From Holophagales bacterium (lineage in GTDB: Bacteria; Acidobacteriota; Thermoanaerobaculia; UBA5066), in NCBI GenBank assembly GCA_016716705.1, contig JADJVF010000015.1, forward strand, positions 109,156 through 173,155: 64,000 bases of DNA, read 5' to 3'. Positions 25,898 to 34,100 of this stretch are shown here, piece after piece. Within the stretch, counting starts at the first letter, position 1; each line of letters opens with the position of its first letter. Below the pieces are notes generated by a model. It saw only the letters and a program-made list of their open reading frames with translations. It did not search any database and was not told the origin of the DNA. Made by a program: the position numbers and the translations under genes.

Positions 25898-26665
25898 TCA
25901 GCTCCGGGTCGGGAGCGCGGCGGCGGGGACGTGCTCGTGCGACCCGTGGTCGTGCTCGTCGTGCCCGTGGCCGTGCCGGCCGCAGGCGCCGCCGGGACCG
26001 ATCTCCTCCGCCTCGTTTCTCGCGAACGCGTCGAGGCAACCGGCGACGGTGGGGGCCGTCGCGCGGTAGACGCGAATGCCCGCGCCCTGGAGCTTCATCA
26101 GCGCGCCGGCGCCGATGCCGCCGACGACGATCGCGTCGATGTCGTGCCCGGCGAGGGCGTCGAGCGGGCGGCAGGCTCCGTGCTCGTGGACCGCGCGTGA
26201 GTTGGAAAGGGCGCTCGCCTGTCGCGTTTCGACGTCGACGAGCATGTAGATCGGGGCGGAGCCGAAGTGGCCCGAGACAGGGCTCTCGAGCCCGCGGTCG
26301 GCGGTGACGGGAACACAGATCTTCACGATGGTCTCCTTCTGACGGCGAGTGATACCCCGCGGCTCTTCCGCCTCGGCCGGGTGAACGTGCCCACCCTCGA
26401 GCTTCAGGCAGCGGCCGCCGGAGAGCACCTCGGCCACTTTCCGGTGCGCCGAGTCGAGGATCCGGCCGAAGGTCGTTCGCGAGATCCCCATCCGTCCCGC
26501 GGCCTCCTCCTGGTAAAGCCCTTCCAGGTCCGCCAGCCGGATCGCCTCGAACTCGTCGAGCGTCATGACGACCTCGGCCAGCAGCTGCGTCGGCACGCCT
26601 GCCGGCTTGAAGAGGACGGCGCCGGGTGCGCCGGAGACGAAACGGCAGGAGGAGGGGCGAGGCAC
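25898..26665 (-). CDS. DUF134 HTH domain fused to NifX/NifB-type domain, His-rich tail
   Basis: A 255-residue fusion. Residues about 1-95 are DUF134, a small Fis-like HTH family: FKPAGVP, TLDEFEAIRLADLEGLYQEEA, RMGISRTTFGRILDSAHRKV. Residues about 115-220 are a dinitrogenase iron-molybdenum cofactor-binding domain: KICVPVTADRGLESPVSGHFGSAP, AIVVGGIGAGALMKLQGAGIRVY. The tail is metal-binding in appearance (GRHGHGHDEHDHGSHEHV). No nif genes occur nearby, so it more likely senses or carries a metal or Fe-S cluster for regulation. The GTG at 26665 is preferred because it gives the family N-terminus MPRP; the ATG at 26683 is an alternative inside a palindrome. Neither has a clear ribosome site. 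Confidence 0.85.
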   Translation of the reverse strand: MPRPSSCRFVSGAPGAVLFKPAGVPTQLLAEVVMTLDEFEAIRLADLEGLYQEEAAGRMGISRTTFGRILDSAHRKVAEVLSGGRCLKLEGGHVHPAEAEEPRGITRRQKETIVKICVPVTADRGLESPVSGHFGSAPIYMLVDVETRQASALSNSRAVHEHGACRPLDALAGHDIDAIVVGGIGAGALMKLQGAGIRVYRATAPTVAGCLDAFARNEAEEIGPGGACGRHGHGHDEHDHGSHEHVPAAALPTRS

Positions 26666-26673
26666 ACGGGGAG

Positions 26674-26693
26674 TTTCGCACATATGCGCGAAA
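26674..26693 (-). promoter_or_regulatory. 20-bp palindrome at the start of the DUF134-NifX gene
   Basis: TTTCGCRCATATGYGCGAAA is palindromic except for one mismatched base pair position. It begins 8 bp upstream of the preferred GTG start and covers the alternative ATG. Its position over the translation start and presumed promoter, and the HTH domain in the encoded protein, suggest an autoregulatory operator. No other full copy was seen in the window. Confidence 0.5.
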
Positions 26694-26766
26694 TGTAAAG
26701 AAGGGCGCCAGCTGGGCTGCCGTGGGTGAGATCGCTCCCGGAGCGGCGGTCGCCCGGACGGGATCG

Positions 26767-28224
26767 TCAGCCGTTCGCGAGCCTCGCGCCCATCCTCCCG
26801 AGCCCGTCGAGAACACTCTCGACGTCGCTTTCCCTGGTCCGCGGGTTCATCACCGTCACCCGGAGGACTCTCCTGCCCCCGAGGAGCGTCGTCGTGATCC
26901 ACCCTTCGCCCGAGCGGTTGAACTCTTCACGGAGCTTCAGGTTCAGGGCGTCGAGGCGCTCGCCGGTGATCGAGCCGTCACCCGTGAAGCGGAAGCAGAG
27001 GATGTTCGACTCGGGTTCGTGGAGGGCCTCGAAGTCGGGGCGCCGAACGACGAGATCGTGGAGCTCCCGCGCCGTCGCGCAGAGGCAATCGTAGATCGCG
27101 CCGAGCCCTTCGGCGCCGTAACGCTGGAGCGAGACCCAGACCTTCAGGACGTCCATTCGCCTCGAGCACTGGAAGCTCCGCGGCCCCTGGTCCCACGCGC
27201 GGGAGGCCTCGCGGGCGTGGAAGAGGTAGGGCGCACGCTGCGAGAAGGCGGCATCGAGGTCCCGCTCGTCCCGGACGAGGACCATTCCCGCCGCGAGCGG
27301 CATGAGCATCATCTTGTGCGGATCCCACGCGATCGATCGGGCCCGCTCGAGGCCTCGCACGCGCCCGCGGTGCTTCTCCGAGAAAAGGGCCGACGCCCCG
27401 TGGGCGCCGTCGACGTGCAGCCAGAGGCCTCGCTCCTCGCAGAGCTTCCCGATCGACTCGAGGTCGTCGAACGAGCCCGTCGCCGTCGACCCCGCCGTCG
27501 CCACGACGGCCATCACGGCCCTTCCCCGCTCCGCCTGCCTGTCCAGCTCGGCCGCGAGAGCCGCCACGTCCATCCGATAGGCGCGGGACGGGACGCTGAC
27601 GGCGTTGTCGGTCCCGAGTCCCATCGCTCCCACGGCCCGCGTCACGGCGTAGTGCGCGTGCTCGCCGTGGACGACGACCGGGGGCACCGCACCGAGTCCT
27701 CCGGCCCACGCGTTCGGCAGCGCCGCCGCCCGCGCCGCCAGGAGCGCCGTGAACGTCGCCTCCGTCCCGCCCGAGGTGAAGGTCCCGCCCGCGGCCGGGC
27801 CGAGGCCCGCCAGGTCGCACATCCAGCGGAGGACACGCGCCTCGAGGACCGTGCCGACCGGCGACATCTCCCACACGGCGACGGACTGGTTGAGGGCCGC
27901 GACGATCGGCTCGGTCCAGACCGCGGCAGGCAGCGGTGCCGAGACCTGGTGCCCCATGGCGCGCGGGTTCGTGAGGTGATTCGAGTCCGGGAGGACGTCG
28001 CTGCGGAGGCGCGCCAGGACGCTCTCGAGGGACCGGCCCTTGGAGGGGAGCGGCTCGTCGAAGCGTGCGGCGAGCTCGTCCGGTCCGAGAGAGGTCGAGA
28101 CCCGGGCGTCGTCGGTGCGCGTCGCCGCGTAGTGCCCGGCCGCGATCCGTACGAACGCCTCGGCCACGCCTTCTTCGGCATCGGCTTCGAGATCCGCGAA
28201 GACGGTGTGAATGGGGTCGGTCAT
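26767..28224 (-). CDS. Pyridoxal-phosphate-dependent decarboxylase (group II)
   Basis: A 485-residue PLP enzyme of the glutamate/aromatic-amino-acid decarboxylase family (also annotated as aspartate aminotransferase family). The PLP Lys is in SIAWDPHKMM, preceded by LWLHVDGAHGAS, which holds the Asp contacting the pyridine nitrogen. FTSGGTEATFTALLAAR binds phosphate. The N-terminal part has HLTNPRAMGHQVSAPLPAAV. Substrate cannot be decided between amino-acid decarboxylation and a sulfinate or other role. The start at the MTDPIHTVF methionine was chosen over a GTG 18 bp upstream; neither has a strong ribosome site. It stands alone. Confidence 0.85.
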   Translation of the reverse strand: MTDPIHTVFADLEADAEEGVAEAFVRIAAGHYAATRTDDARVSTSLGPDELAARFDEPLPSKGRSLESVLARLRSDVLPDSNHLTNPRAMGHQVSAPLPAAVWTEPIVAALNQSVAVWEMSPVGTVLEARVLRWMCDLAGLGPAAGGTFTSGGTEATFTALLAARAAALPNAWAGGLGAVPPVVVHGEHAHYAVTRAVGAMGLGTDNAVSVPSRAYRMDVAALAAELDRQAERGRAVMAVVATAGSTATGSFDDLESIGKLCEERGLWLHVDGAHGASALFSEKHRGRVRGLERARSIAWDPHKMMLMPLAAGMVLVRDERDLDAAFSQRAPYLFHAREASRAWDQGPRSFQCSRRMDVLKVWVSLQRYGAEGLGAIYDCLCATARELHDLVVRRPDFEALHEPESNILCFRFTGDGSITGERLDALNLKLREEFNRSGEGWITTTLLGGRRVLRVTVMNPRTRESDVESVLDGLGRMGARLANG

Positions 28225-28338
28225 CGGCAGGCAAGGTAGCACGCGGGCCGCTCTCCGAGCAGGGCGTCACGCTTCGACCGGCCTTTGCTTCGGAGCGGTC
28301 CTCAACCGAGAATCGCCGATGCGCCAAGGAGGTGAACG

Positions 28339-29499
28339 GTGAGGTCACATCCCCGGTCGATCGCCCCGGCGTCGGCGCTCGCACTCGTCCTGCTCTCCAT
28401 CTCCCTCGAGGCGCACGACGTGAGGGTCCGGCGGCCGCTTCGCGTCCCGAACGTGCCGGGCTTCCTGACCCTCCAGTGCGACTTCCACACCCACACCGTC
28501 TTTTCCGACGGGCAGGTCTGGCCCGACACCCGCTCCGAGGAGGCCTGGCGCGAGGGCTACGACGCGATCGCCATCACCGACCACATCGAGTACCAGCCGC
28601 ACCGGAAAGACCTGCCGACGAACCACGAGCGGTCGTGGGAGATCGCCGCGCCGCACGGGGAGAAGCTCGGGGTGATCGTGATCCGCGGCTCCGAGATCAC
28701 GCGGAAGATGCCGCCGGGGCACCTGAATGCGATCTTCCTGACCTCCGTCTGCCCGCTGGAGACGCCCGAATGGAGGGATGCGCTGCGGGCTGCCCGCACG
28801 CAGGGGGCGTTCGTCTTCTGGAACCACCCCGGGTGGAGGGGACAGCAGAAGGACGGAGTCGCCCGCTGGTATCCGGAGCACACGGAGATCCTCGAGGCCG
28901 GCCTCCTCGACGGAATCGAGGTCGTCAACGATCGGGAGTACTACCCCGAGGCCCATGCGTGGGCGCTCGAGAAGGGTCTCACGATCCTCGCCAGCTCCGA
29001 CAGCCACGACCCGGTGAACCTCGCCTGGCACGTTTCCGAGGGAGACCACCGTCCGGTCACGCTCGTCTTTGCGAAGGAGCGGAGCGAGGCGGGGCTTCGC
29101 GAGGCGCTGTTTGCACGGCGGACGGCCGCCTGGTCGGGACCGACGCTCGTCGGGCGCGAGGAGCTGATGCGCCCGCTCGTCGCGGCCGCGCTGACGATTG
29201 AGAACCCTGGGCTCGCCGTCCCGGCCGGGAGCGAAGGGTACGTGCGGATTCGCAACGACTCGGACCTGAGGCTGGAGCTGGCCGGCCCGGGCCCGGTGGA
29301 CGACATCCTGATCCCAAAGAGCCTCGCGATCGCGCCGAACGGCACGAGCCTCCTCGAGATCAAGGTACCGAAGAAGGCCGCCACCGGCACGAGGCGCCTG
29401 CGGCTCGAGTGGAAGATTACGAACGTCAGGGTCACCCCCGACGAAGGGCTCCTCTTTCCGATGGGCGTCGACGTCGAGGTCCTGCCGGCCGGCCCGTAG
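28339..29499 (+). CDS. Exported PHP-domain phosphoesterase (Sb-PDE family)
   Basis: A 386-residue protein with an N-terminal signal peptide (SALALVLLSISLEAHD) and a PHP-type metal-dependent phosphoesterase domain. Metal ligands are visible in CDFHTHTVFSDG, ITDHIEYQ, RGSEITR, FWNHPGW and ASSDSHD. The C-terminal 100 residues form a beta domain (LTIENPGLAVPAGSEGY onward). The family name comes from a Sphingobium phosphodiesterase; most members have unknown substrates. The GTG start has an ideal AAGGAGG site. It probably acts in the periplasm on phosphodiesters. The stop is 15 bp from the convergent secreted protein gene. Confidence 0.85.
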   Translation: MRSHPRSIAPASALALVLLSISLEAHDVRVRRPLRVPNVPGFLTLQCDFHTHTVFSDGQVWPDTRSEEAWREGYDAIAITDHIEYQPHRKDLPTNHERSWEIAAPHGEKLGVIVIRGSEITRKMPPGHLNAIFLTSVCPLETPEWRDALRAARTQGAFVFWNHPGWRGQQKDGVARWYPEHTEILEAGLLDGIEVVNDREYYPEAHAWALEKGLTILASSDSHDPVNLAWHVSEGDHRPVTLVFAKERSEAGLREALFARRTAAWSGPTLVGREELMRPLVAAALTIENPGLAVPAGSEGYVRIRNDSDLRLELAGPGPVDDILIPKSLAIAPNGTSLLEIKVPKKAATGTRRLRLEWKITNVRVTPDEGLLFPMGVDVEVLPAGP

Positions 29500-29514
29500 A
29501 CCGTCGGCCCAGAC

Positions 29515-30207
29515 TCACTTCGGGGGCGGGGGCGGCGCGGCCTTTGGCACGTCGCCCGGGCGCGACTGGACAGCGCTCGGCGGCGCGTAAGCGTCCGTCA
29601 CCCCGGGAGTCCCCTGCTGGACCCAGTTGCCGGTCGCCGGGGCGCCGCCGGGAGCGGGCGCGGCAGCGGGCGCGGGCCCTCCACCCCTGATCGTGGCGCT
29701 GCCGGCATCCGGCGGAAGCTCGCCGGACAGCACGACCGCGCCGAGCTCTTCCTTCTGGGCCCGGAACGCCTCGATCCCCACGAGGCGGGTGATCTTCTTC
29801 ACGTCGGCCTCTCTCACGCTGATGAGATGCCCCTGCTTGAACCCCTTGATGACGTAGACCCCACCCTTCTTCACAGGCTCTTCGAACGAAAGCATCCTGC
29901 CGGTGGGATTCATCTCGGTCTGCCAGATGACCTCCTTGTTGAGGTCCGTGGTGCGACGGGTGATCGCCTTCACCTTCGATTTCGGAAGGCGGGAGATCGT
30001 CCTCTCGGGAAGGCTGTGGAAGACGTAGACGTCTCCTTCCAGCACGGGCTCGTCCATCGCGAAGCCGGTCCCGGTGGGGAGGAGGTCGATCCGGTAGATG
30101 GTGATCGGAGATGGCGGAATGAGAGTCGGCTGCGGCGCGGGCTGCTGCCCCTGAAGACTCGCAGCGCCGAACAGCAGCCCCGCGACGAGGGCAAAGGACT
30201 TACGCAT
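29515..30207 (-). CDS. Secreted Pro/Ala-rich protein of unknown function
   Basis: A 230-residue exported protein: signal peptide MRKSFALVAGLLFGAASLQG, then a Pro-rich linker. Two similar 55-residue beta units follow, one containing FAMDEPVLEGDVYVFHSLPERTISRLPKSKVKAIT and the other LSFEEPVKKGGVYVIKGFKQGHLISVREADVKKIT, which looks like an internal duplication. The last 70 residues are low-complexity Pro/Ala/Gly. I do not recognise the family. The ATG follows GGAG. It lies downstream of the DUF2202 gene on the same strand but beyond that gene's terminator. Confidence 0.65.
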   Translation of the reverse strand: MRKSFALVAGLLFGAASLQGQQPAPQPTLIPPSPITIYRIDLLPTGTGFAMDEPVLEGDVYVFHSLPERTISRLPKSKVKAITRRTTDLNKEVIWQTEMNPTGRMLSFEEPVKKGGVYVIKGFKQGHLISVREADVKKITRLVGIEAFRAQKEELGAVVLSGELPPDAGSATIRGGGPAPAAAPAPGGAPATGNWVQQGTPGVTDAYAPPSAVQSRPGDVPKAAPPPPPK

Positions 30208-30245
30208 GGCTCAGTCTCCTTTCGCCAGACTAGCACCTCCCGTGA

Positions 30246-30283
30246 ACGAAAAAGAAAAAGGGAGAGAGGTGACTCCTCTCTCC
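30246..30283 (-). terminator. Intrinsic terminator of the DUF2202 gene
   Basis: On the minus strand GGAGAGAGG and CCTCTCTCC (30275-30283 and 30261-30269) form a perfect 9-bp stem with a 5-nt loop, followed by CTTTTTCTTTTTC. It starts 35 bp after the stop at 30318. This is the clearest intrinsic terminator in the window. Confidence 0.85.
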
Positions 30284-30317
30284 TCTTTCCTTTCCAGCGG
30301 CGCGGGATGCGCCGGGC

Positions 30318-31184
30318 TCACTTGTTCGGGCAGTTCGGCCCGGTCCCGTCTCCGGGTCCCCGACCGGCGCCGGGCCCGGCACCGGTCCCGTCGCACGAGC
30401 CCTCACCAGCGCCCGGGCCCCTGCCACGGCCGTGACCCTGACCGCGTCCGCCCCGCCCCTGCCCGGTGCAGGTGCCGGCGAGGAGCTTGCCAGTTTCGTC
30501 GTAGGCACCCCGCTCGTGGGGAGCCGCGACGATGGACGCGATCTGCTCGGCCGGGAGGTACTGGGCCGAGTAGGGAACACCGAGAGCCGTCAGGCGGGAC
30601 GAGAAGGCCCGGAGGTGGTTGCGCGAGCCCTTCGCGAGGTTCTGCATCACCGCGTCGATGTCGCGGTTGTCGGAGGCGTCGAGCGCCTTGCCGACGTCCG
30701 AGAGGTCGAGGTCCTCGATCGTGGCGCCGACCTTCAGCGCCTCGACGAGCGACACCTTGCCGCGGGCGACGAGGTCGGTGTAGAGCGAGGCGAGACGGGT
30801 GTCCTTGAACTCCCCCGCCACGGCCGAGGCCGGGTCCGCGAGGCCGTAGCGGTCGAGGAGGAGCTTCACCTCGTCCATGTGCCGCTGCTCGGCTCCGGCG
30901 ATGTTCGCGAACGAGCGGTCTCCGTTCGCGGCGAACAGAGCCCGGTAGACGTCGCGGGCGAGCTTCTCCTCTTCGCGGAGGTAGAGGAGCTGGCCGGTTT
31001 CGGCGGAGCTGAGCGCCTCCACCGGAAGCGACGCGACGTAGGTCGCGAGCGGGGAGACGGCGGGAATCGCCGGCGTTCCGGTCCCCGGGTTCCCCGTCCC
31101 GTTTCCAGGTCCTCTCCCAGGGCCGGACTGGGCGACGAGCGGTGCGGCGAGGAGGAGCAGGGCGGCAAAGGCGGTCTTCTTCAT
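30318..31184 (-). CDS. Exported DUF2202 ferritin-like protein with Gly-rich tail
   Basis: A 288-residue exported protein. The signal peptide is MKKTAFAALLLLAAPLVAQ. Residues about 55-205 are a DUF2202 helical bundle with ExxxD/ExxH-type metal-ligand candidates: YLREEEKLARDVYRALFA, IAGAEQRHMDEVKLLLDRYG, and NHLRAFSSRL. A 75-residue tail of Gly/Arg/Pro with Cys (GTCTGQGRGGRGQGHGRG, ending NCPNK) follows. The biochemical role of DUF2202 is not established; a metal-binding, rubrerythrin-like function is inferred. Upstream at 31244-31259 is a -24/-12-like promoter, and the next upstream genes encode a sigma54 activator and its kinase. Confidence 0.85.
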   Translation of the reverse strand: MKKTAFAALLLLAAPLVAQSGPGRGPGNGTGNPGTGTPAIPAVSPLATYVASLPVEALSSAETGQLLYLREEEKLARDVYRALFAANGDRSFANIAGAEQRHMDEVKLLLDRYGLADPASAVAGEFKDTRLASLYTDLVARGKVSLVEALKVGATIEDLDLSDVGKALDASDNRDIDAVMQNLAKGSRNHLRAFSSRLTALGVPYSAQYLPAEQIASIVAAPHERGAYDETGKLLAGTCTGQGRGGRGQGHGRGRGPGAGEGSCDGTGAGPGAGRGPGDGTGPNCPNK

Positions 31185-31243
31185 GTTCGGCTCCTTGGAG
31201 GTTTCTTCCGCGGCCCTCTTTCGACGACCGCTGCTCCTCCTGA

Positions 31244-31259
31244 TCCAAGGCCGATGCCA
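31244..31259 (-). promoter_or_regulatory. Putative sigma54 (-24/-12) promoter of the DUF2202 gene
   Basis: On the minus strand TGGCATCGGCCTTGGA matches TGGCAC-N5-TTGCW with correct spacing; the mismatches are T for C in the -24 box and G for C at -12. The predicted start point lies about 50 bp upstream of the ATG. It sits between this gene and the NtrC-type regulator. Nothing else is recognised in 31185-31401. Confidence 0.45.
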
Positions 31260-31401
31260 CTCCCGTCCGCACGGAGACCGTCGACGACAACCCGTTACCG
31301 GAGAGGACCTTGGATCCTCGCCCCCGGACGCGCGTCGTCCCGGGCAGCTGCAAGTCCAGCAGTCGCGCTGCAGGCCGGATGCAGTCCGACGCCGCAGAAG
31401 A

Positions 31402-32685
31402 TCAGCCGAGACCCCACTGCTTCAACCGGTAGTAGAGAGTCCGGACGGAGATCCCGAGGAGCCGGGCGGCCTCGTCTCTCCGGCCCCCCGTCCGGCGAAG
31501 CGCTGCGAGGAGCGCCTCCCGCTCGCGGTGCGACCGGTCGAGCGAAGGCGAGGACCCGGCTGGACCGGCGTGGGTGAGAGCGAGGTCCGCGGCCCGAATG
31601 GGCTCCCCCCCGCGGACGACGACCGCCCGCTCGAGGACGTTCCTCAGCTCGCGGACGTTGCCCGGCCAGGGGTGGGCCGCGAGGGTTTCGAGCGCCTCAC
31701 CGGTCAGCTCCGGGACGGGGACCCGGTGACGCGCCGAGAGCCGATCGACGAAATGGCGGGCGAGAAGCGGGACGTCCAGCGGCCGTTCCCGCAGGGGTGA
31801 CAGGTTCACGACGACGACGGCGAGGCGGAAGTAGAGGTCCTGCCGGAACGCTCCCGCCTCTGAATCGACGGAGAGGTCCCTGTTCGTCGCGGCGACGAGC
31901 CGGACGTCGACCGGGAGATCACGCGCCCCCCCGAGCCGCCGGACGACCCGTTCCTCCAGGACGCGCAGGAGCTTGCCCTGGAGCGGGGCCGGAAGCTCTC
32001 CCACCTCGTCCAGGAAGATCGTTCCCCCGTTCGCCTCCTCGAAACGTCCCACGCGGGCCTGCTCGGCTCCGGTGAACGCTCCCTTGTCCGCGCCGAAGAG
32101 CTCGCTCTCCGCGAGAGTCTCAGGCAGCGCCGCCGCGTTCACGGCGACGAACGGCCCCTTCGCCCGAGGCGAGCGCGCGTGCAGCCGCCGGGCGATCAGC
32201 TCCTTGCCCGTCCCGGATTCGCCCGTGACGAGAACCGTGATGTCGCGGGCCGCGACCCGGTCGACGAGCTCGAGAAGCTCTTTCGTCGAAGGGTCCTGCG
32301 TGACGAAGTCGTCGCCCTCCTCTTCCCGCGGAAGAAGGCTCGCGACGAGGTCGACGAGCGCGCCCGGGGACGGCAGCGGCTTCGTGATGTAGTCGGCCGC
32401 GCCGAGACGGACCGCGTCGACCGCCTCCGGGATCGAGCCGTGGGCCGTCAGGACGACGACGGGGGGCGGCGACGGCCGCGCCCGGACGCGCCTCACCAGC
32501 TCGAGACCGTCGACCTTCGGCATCTGCCGGTCGGTCAGGACGAGGTCGAAGGCTCCCCGTTCGAGGAAGGCGAGCGCTTCTGCCCCGTCGCGCGCCTCGG
32601 TCACGGCGTGGCCCGCCTCTTCGAGGATGTCCCTGAGGAGGGCACGGAAGCCCGCTTCGTCGTCGACGACCAGGATGTGCGCCAC
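31402..32685 (-). CDS. NtrC-family response regulator (REC-AAA+-Fis)
   Basis: A 427-residue sigma54 activator. The receiver (about 1-115) has the DDE acidic triad, phospho-acceptor Asp in VLTDRQMPKVDG, Thr in LTAHGS and Lys in ITKPLPS. The AAA+ domain has GESGTGKE, GAFTGA, GTIFLDEVGEL and FRQDLYFRLAV. The Fis-type HTH is ALRRTGGRRDEAARLLGISVRTLYYRL. The GTG start was chosen from the GGAGGG site 5 bp upstream and the exact receiver N-terminus. The start is 1 bp from the stop of the preceding kinase gene, so the two are a cognate pair. It is a candidate activator of the -24/-12 promoters at 9864, 31244 and 35831. Confidence 0.93.
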   Translation of the reverse strand: MAHILVVDDEAGFRALLRDILEEAGHAVTEARDGAEALAFLERGAFDLVLTDRQMPKVDGLELVRRVRARPSPPPVVVLTAHGSIPEAVDAVRLGAADYITKPLPSPGALVDLVASLLPREEEGDDFVTQDPSTKELLELVDRVAARDITVLVTGESGTGKELIARRLHARSPRAKGPFVAVNAAALPETLAESELFGADKGAFTGAEQARVGRFEEANGGTIFLDEVGELPAPLQGKLLRVLEERVVRRLGGARDLPVDVRLVAATNRDLSVDSEAGAFRQDLYFRLAVVVVNLSPLRERPLDVPLLARHFVDRLSARHRVPVPELTGEALETLAAHPWPGNVRELRNVLERAVVVRGGEPIRAADLALTHAGPAGSSPSLDRSHREREALLAALRRTGGRRDEAARLLGISVRTLYYRLKQWGLG

Positions 32686-32686
32686 T

Positions 32687-33928
32687 TCAACCCTCCGACA
32701 CGGGAAGCGAGAGAGACGCGACACAGCCGCCGCCCGGCCTGGGGGCGAGCGTCGCAGAGCCACCGTTGGCCACGGCGAGAGCCTTCACGATCGCGAGGCC
32801 GAGGCCGGTCCCGTCGGGGCGCGACGTGACGTAGGGCTCGAACGCGCTCGCGGGGTCGAGGTCGAGGCCCGGTCCCCGATCGGCGACGTCGAGAACGGCG
32901 TTTGCGCCGAGCACGCGAACGGCGACCTCGATCGTCCCTTCGGAGTCGAACGCCCGGGCATTCGCAAGGAGCTCCTCGAGGATCGTCTCGACGTGCTCCC
33001 GGTCCGCACGGACGGAGATGGCGCATTCGGCGTGGACGGTGGCCCCGCCGCCCCGGGAAGCCACGTCTCGAGAGAGGGCCGCCAGGTCGAACGAGGTCGG
33101 CTGCGGAGCGGGGGGACGGGCGAAGTCGAGGAGCCGCGAGAGGATCGTCTCCATCCGCCCGCTCGCCGCCACGATCCTCTCGACGCGTTCGCGCTCCCCC
33201 TCCGGAACCCGGTCCTCGAGGAGCTGGGCGGTCCCCTTCACGACGGCGAGGGGGTTTCGAAGCCTGTGGGCGAGACCCGCCCCCGCCCGGGCAACGGTCG
33301 CGAGCCGCTGGCTTTCGGCCTCGGCCGCCTCGCGCCTCTGCCGTTCCGCCATGCCGCGGGCCGCGACGAGAGCGAGACCGACGAGGGCGAGCGCGGCTCC
33401 AGCCCCGCCCACGAGGACGAGGCGGGAGAGCGCCGACTCGTTCCCGACGGCGGGCGTCGCACGCAGCCGCAGCCGGAGAGACGGGGTTCCCCGGCCTCCC
33501 GGGCCTCGCCCGCCCATGAAGCCCCCACCCCGCCCCGGTTCGGAACCCGGGCCGGGCCCGGCGTCCGCCCCGGCGCCGAGCGCGGCCGGCCTCCATTCGC
33601 GCCCGAGTGCGGCCGGGACTTCGAAAGCGTCCGTCGTATCGGCTCCTGCGCTCGCGAGGACCCCCGCGGGGCCGACGATCGCCACCCCCTCGACGGAGCC
33701 GGCCTGCTCTTCGAGGAATTCGTTCAGGACGGTCCCGGCGGCATCCGGCGTCGTTCCTCTGAGAAGCGATTCGAGGACGTGCGCCGCCCGCAGGAGGATT
33801 CCGTCGCGCACCGCCGCGTCGCGCTCGTGGAGGGAGCGCGACGCGAGGGCCGCCGTGGCGAGGAGGGCGGCGCCGAAAAGTGCCGCGAGCGCGACGATCC
33901 CCCAGGCCGGGAGCTTCGAGGCTCTCAT
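32687..33928 (-). CDS. Membrane sensor histidine kinase, partner of the NtrC-type regulator
   Basis: A 413-residue kinase. Two membrane helices (about 8-30 and 168-190) frame an extracytoplasmic domain of about 135 residues containing a Gly/Pro-rich low-complexity stretch (PGPGSEPGRGGGFMGGRGPGG). The cytoplasmic part has HisKA with the H-box GAGLAHRLRNPLAVVKG, where the usual Glu after His is Arg, then HATPase_c with ANARAFDSEG, DRGPGLDLD and GTGLGLAIV. This arrangement resembles ZraS/NtrB-like kinases. It is co-transcribed with, and upstream of, the response regulator. The signal is unknown; its place between the two sulfur modules suggests a redox or sulfur cue. Confidence 0.88.
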   Translation of the reverse strand: MRASKLPAWGIVALAALFGAALLATAALASRSLHERDAAVRDGILLRAAHVLESLLRGTTPDAAGTVLNEFLEEQAGSVEGVAIVGPAGVLASAGADTTDAFEVPAALGREWRPAALGAGADAGPGPGSEPGRGGGFMGGRGPGGRGTPSLRLRLRATPAVGNESALSRLVLVGGAGAALALVGLALVAARGMAERQRREAAEAESQRLATVARAGAGLAHRLRNPLAVVKGTAQLLEDRVPEGERERVERIVAASGRMETILSRLLDFARPPAPQPTSFDLAALSRDVASRGGGATVHAECAISVRADREHVETILEELLANARAFDSEGTIEVAVRVLGANAVLDVADRGPGLDLDPASAFEPYVTSRPDGTGLGLAIVKALAVANGGSATLAPRPGGGCVASLSLPVSEG

Positions 33929-34010
33929 CCCCCGATCGTAAGGGACACGGCAGGGGACGGCGACAGTCGAAGGACTTCGCGCGCCGCGGCTGCCTCTACG
34001 GGCGGCGAGG

Positions 34011-34048
34011 CTACTTATATAACTCTATGCCTATTTAGTGCTATACTG
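34011..34048 (+). promoter_or_regulatory. AT-rich promoter region of the OsmC gene
   Basis: A 38-bp AT-rich patch in otherwise GC-rich DNA ends in TATACT (34042-34047), a close match to a sigma70 -10 box; no good -35 box lies 17 bp upstream. It is 54-90 bp before the OsmC start and is the most promoter-like sequence in this interval. Confidence 0.4.
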
Positions 34049-34100
34049 TCCGGGAGCGGTCCTGCCGCCAGAGCCACTCGCGAAAAGGAGACCTGAACCG

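Noticed and set aside
25898..26665. Nitrogen-fixation gene cluster
   Set aside because: The NifX-type domain is in a regulator-like fusion; no nif structural or assembly gene besides nifJ (PFOR) occurs in the window.
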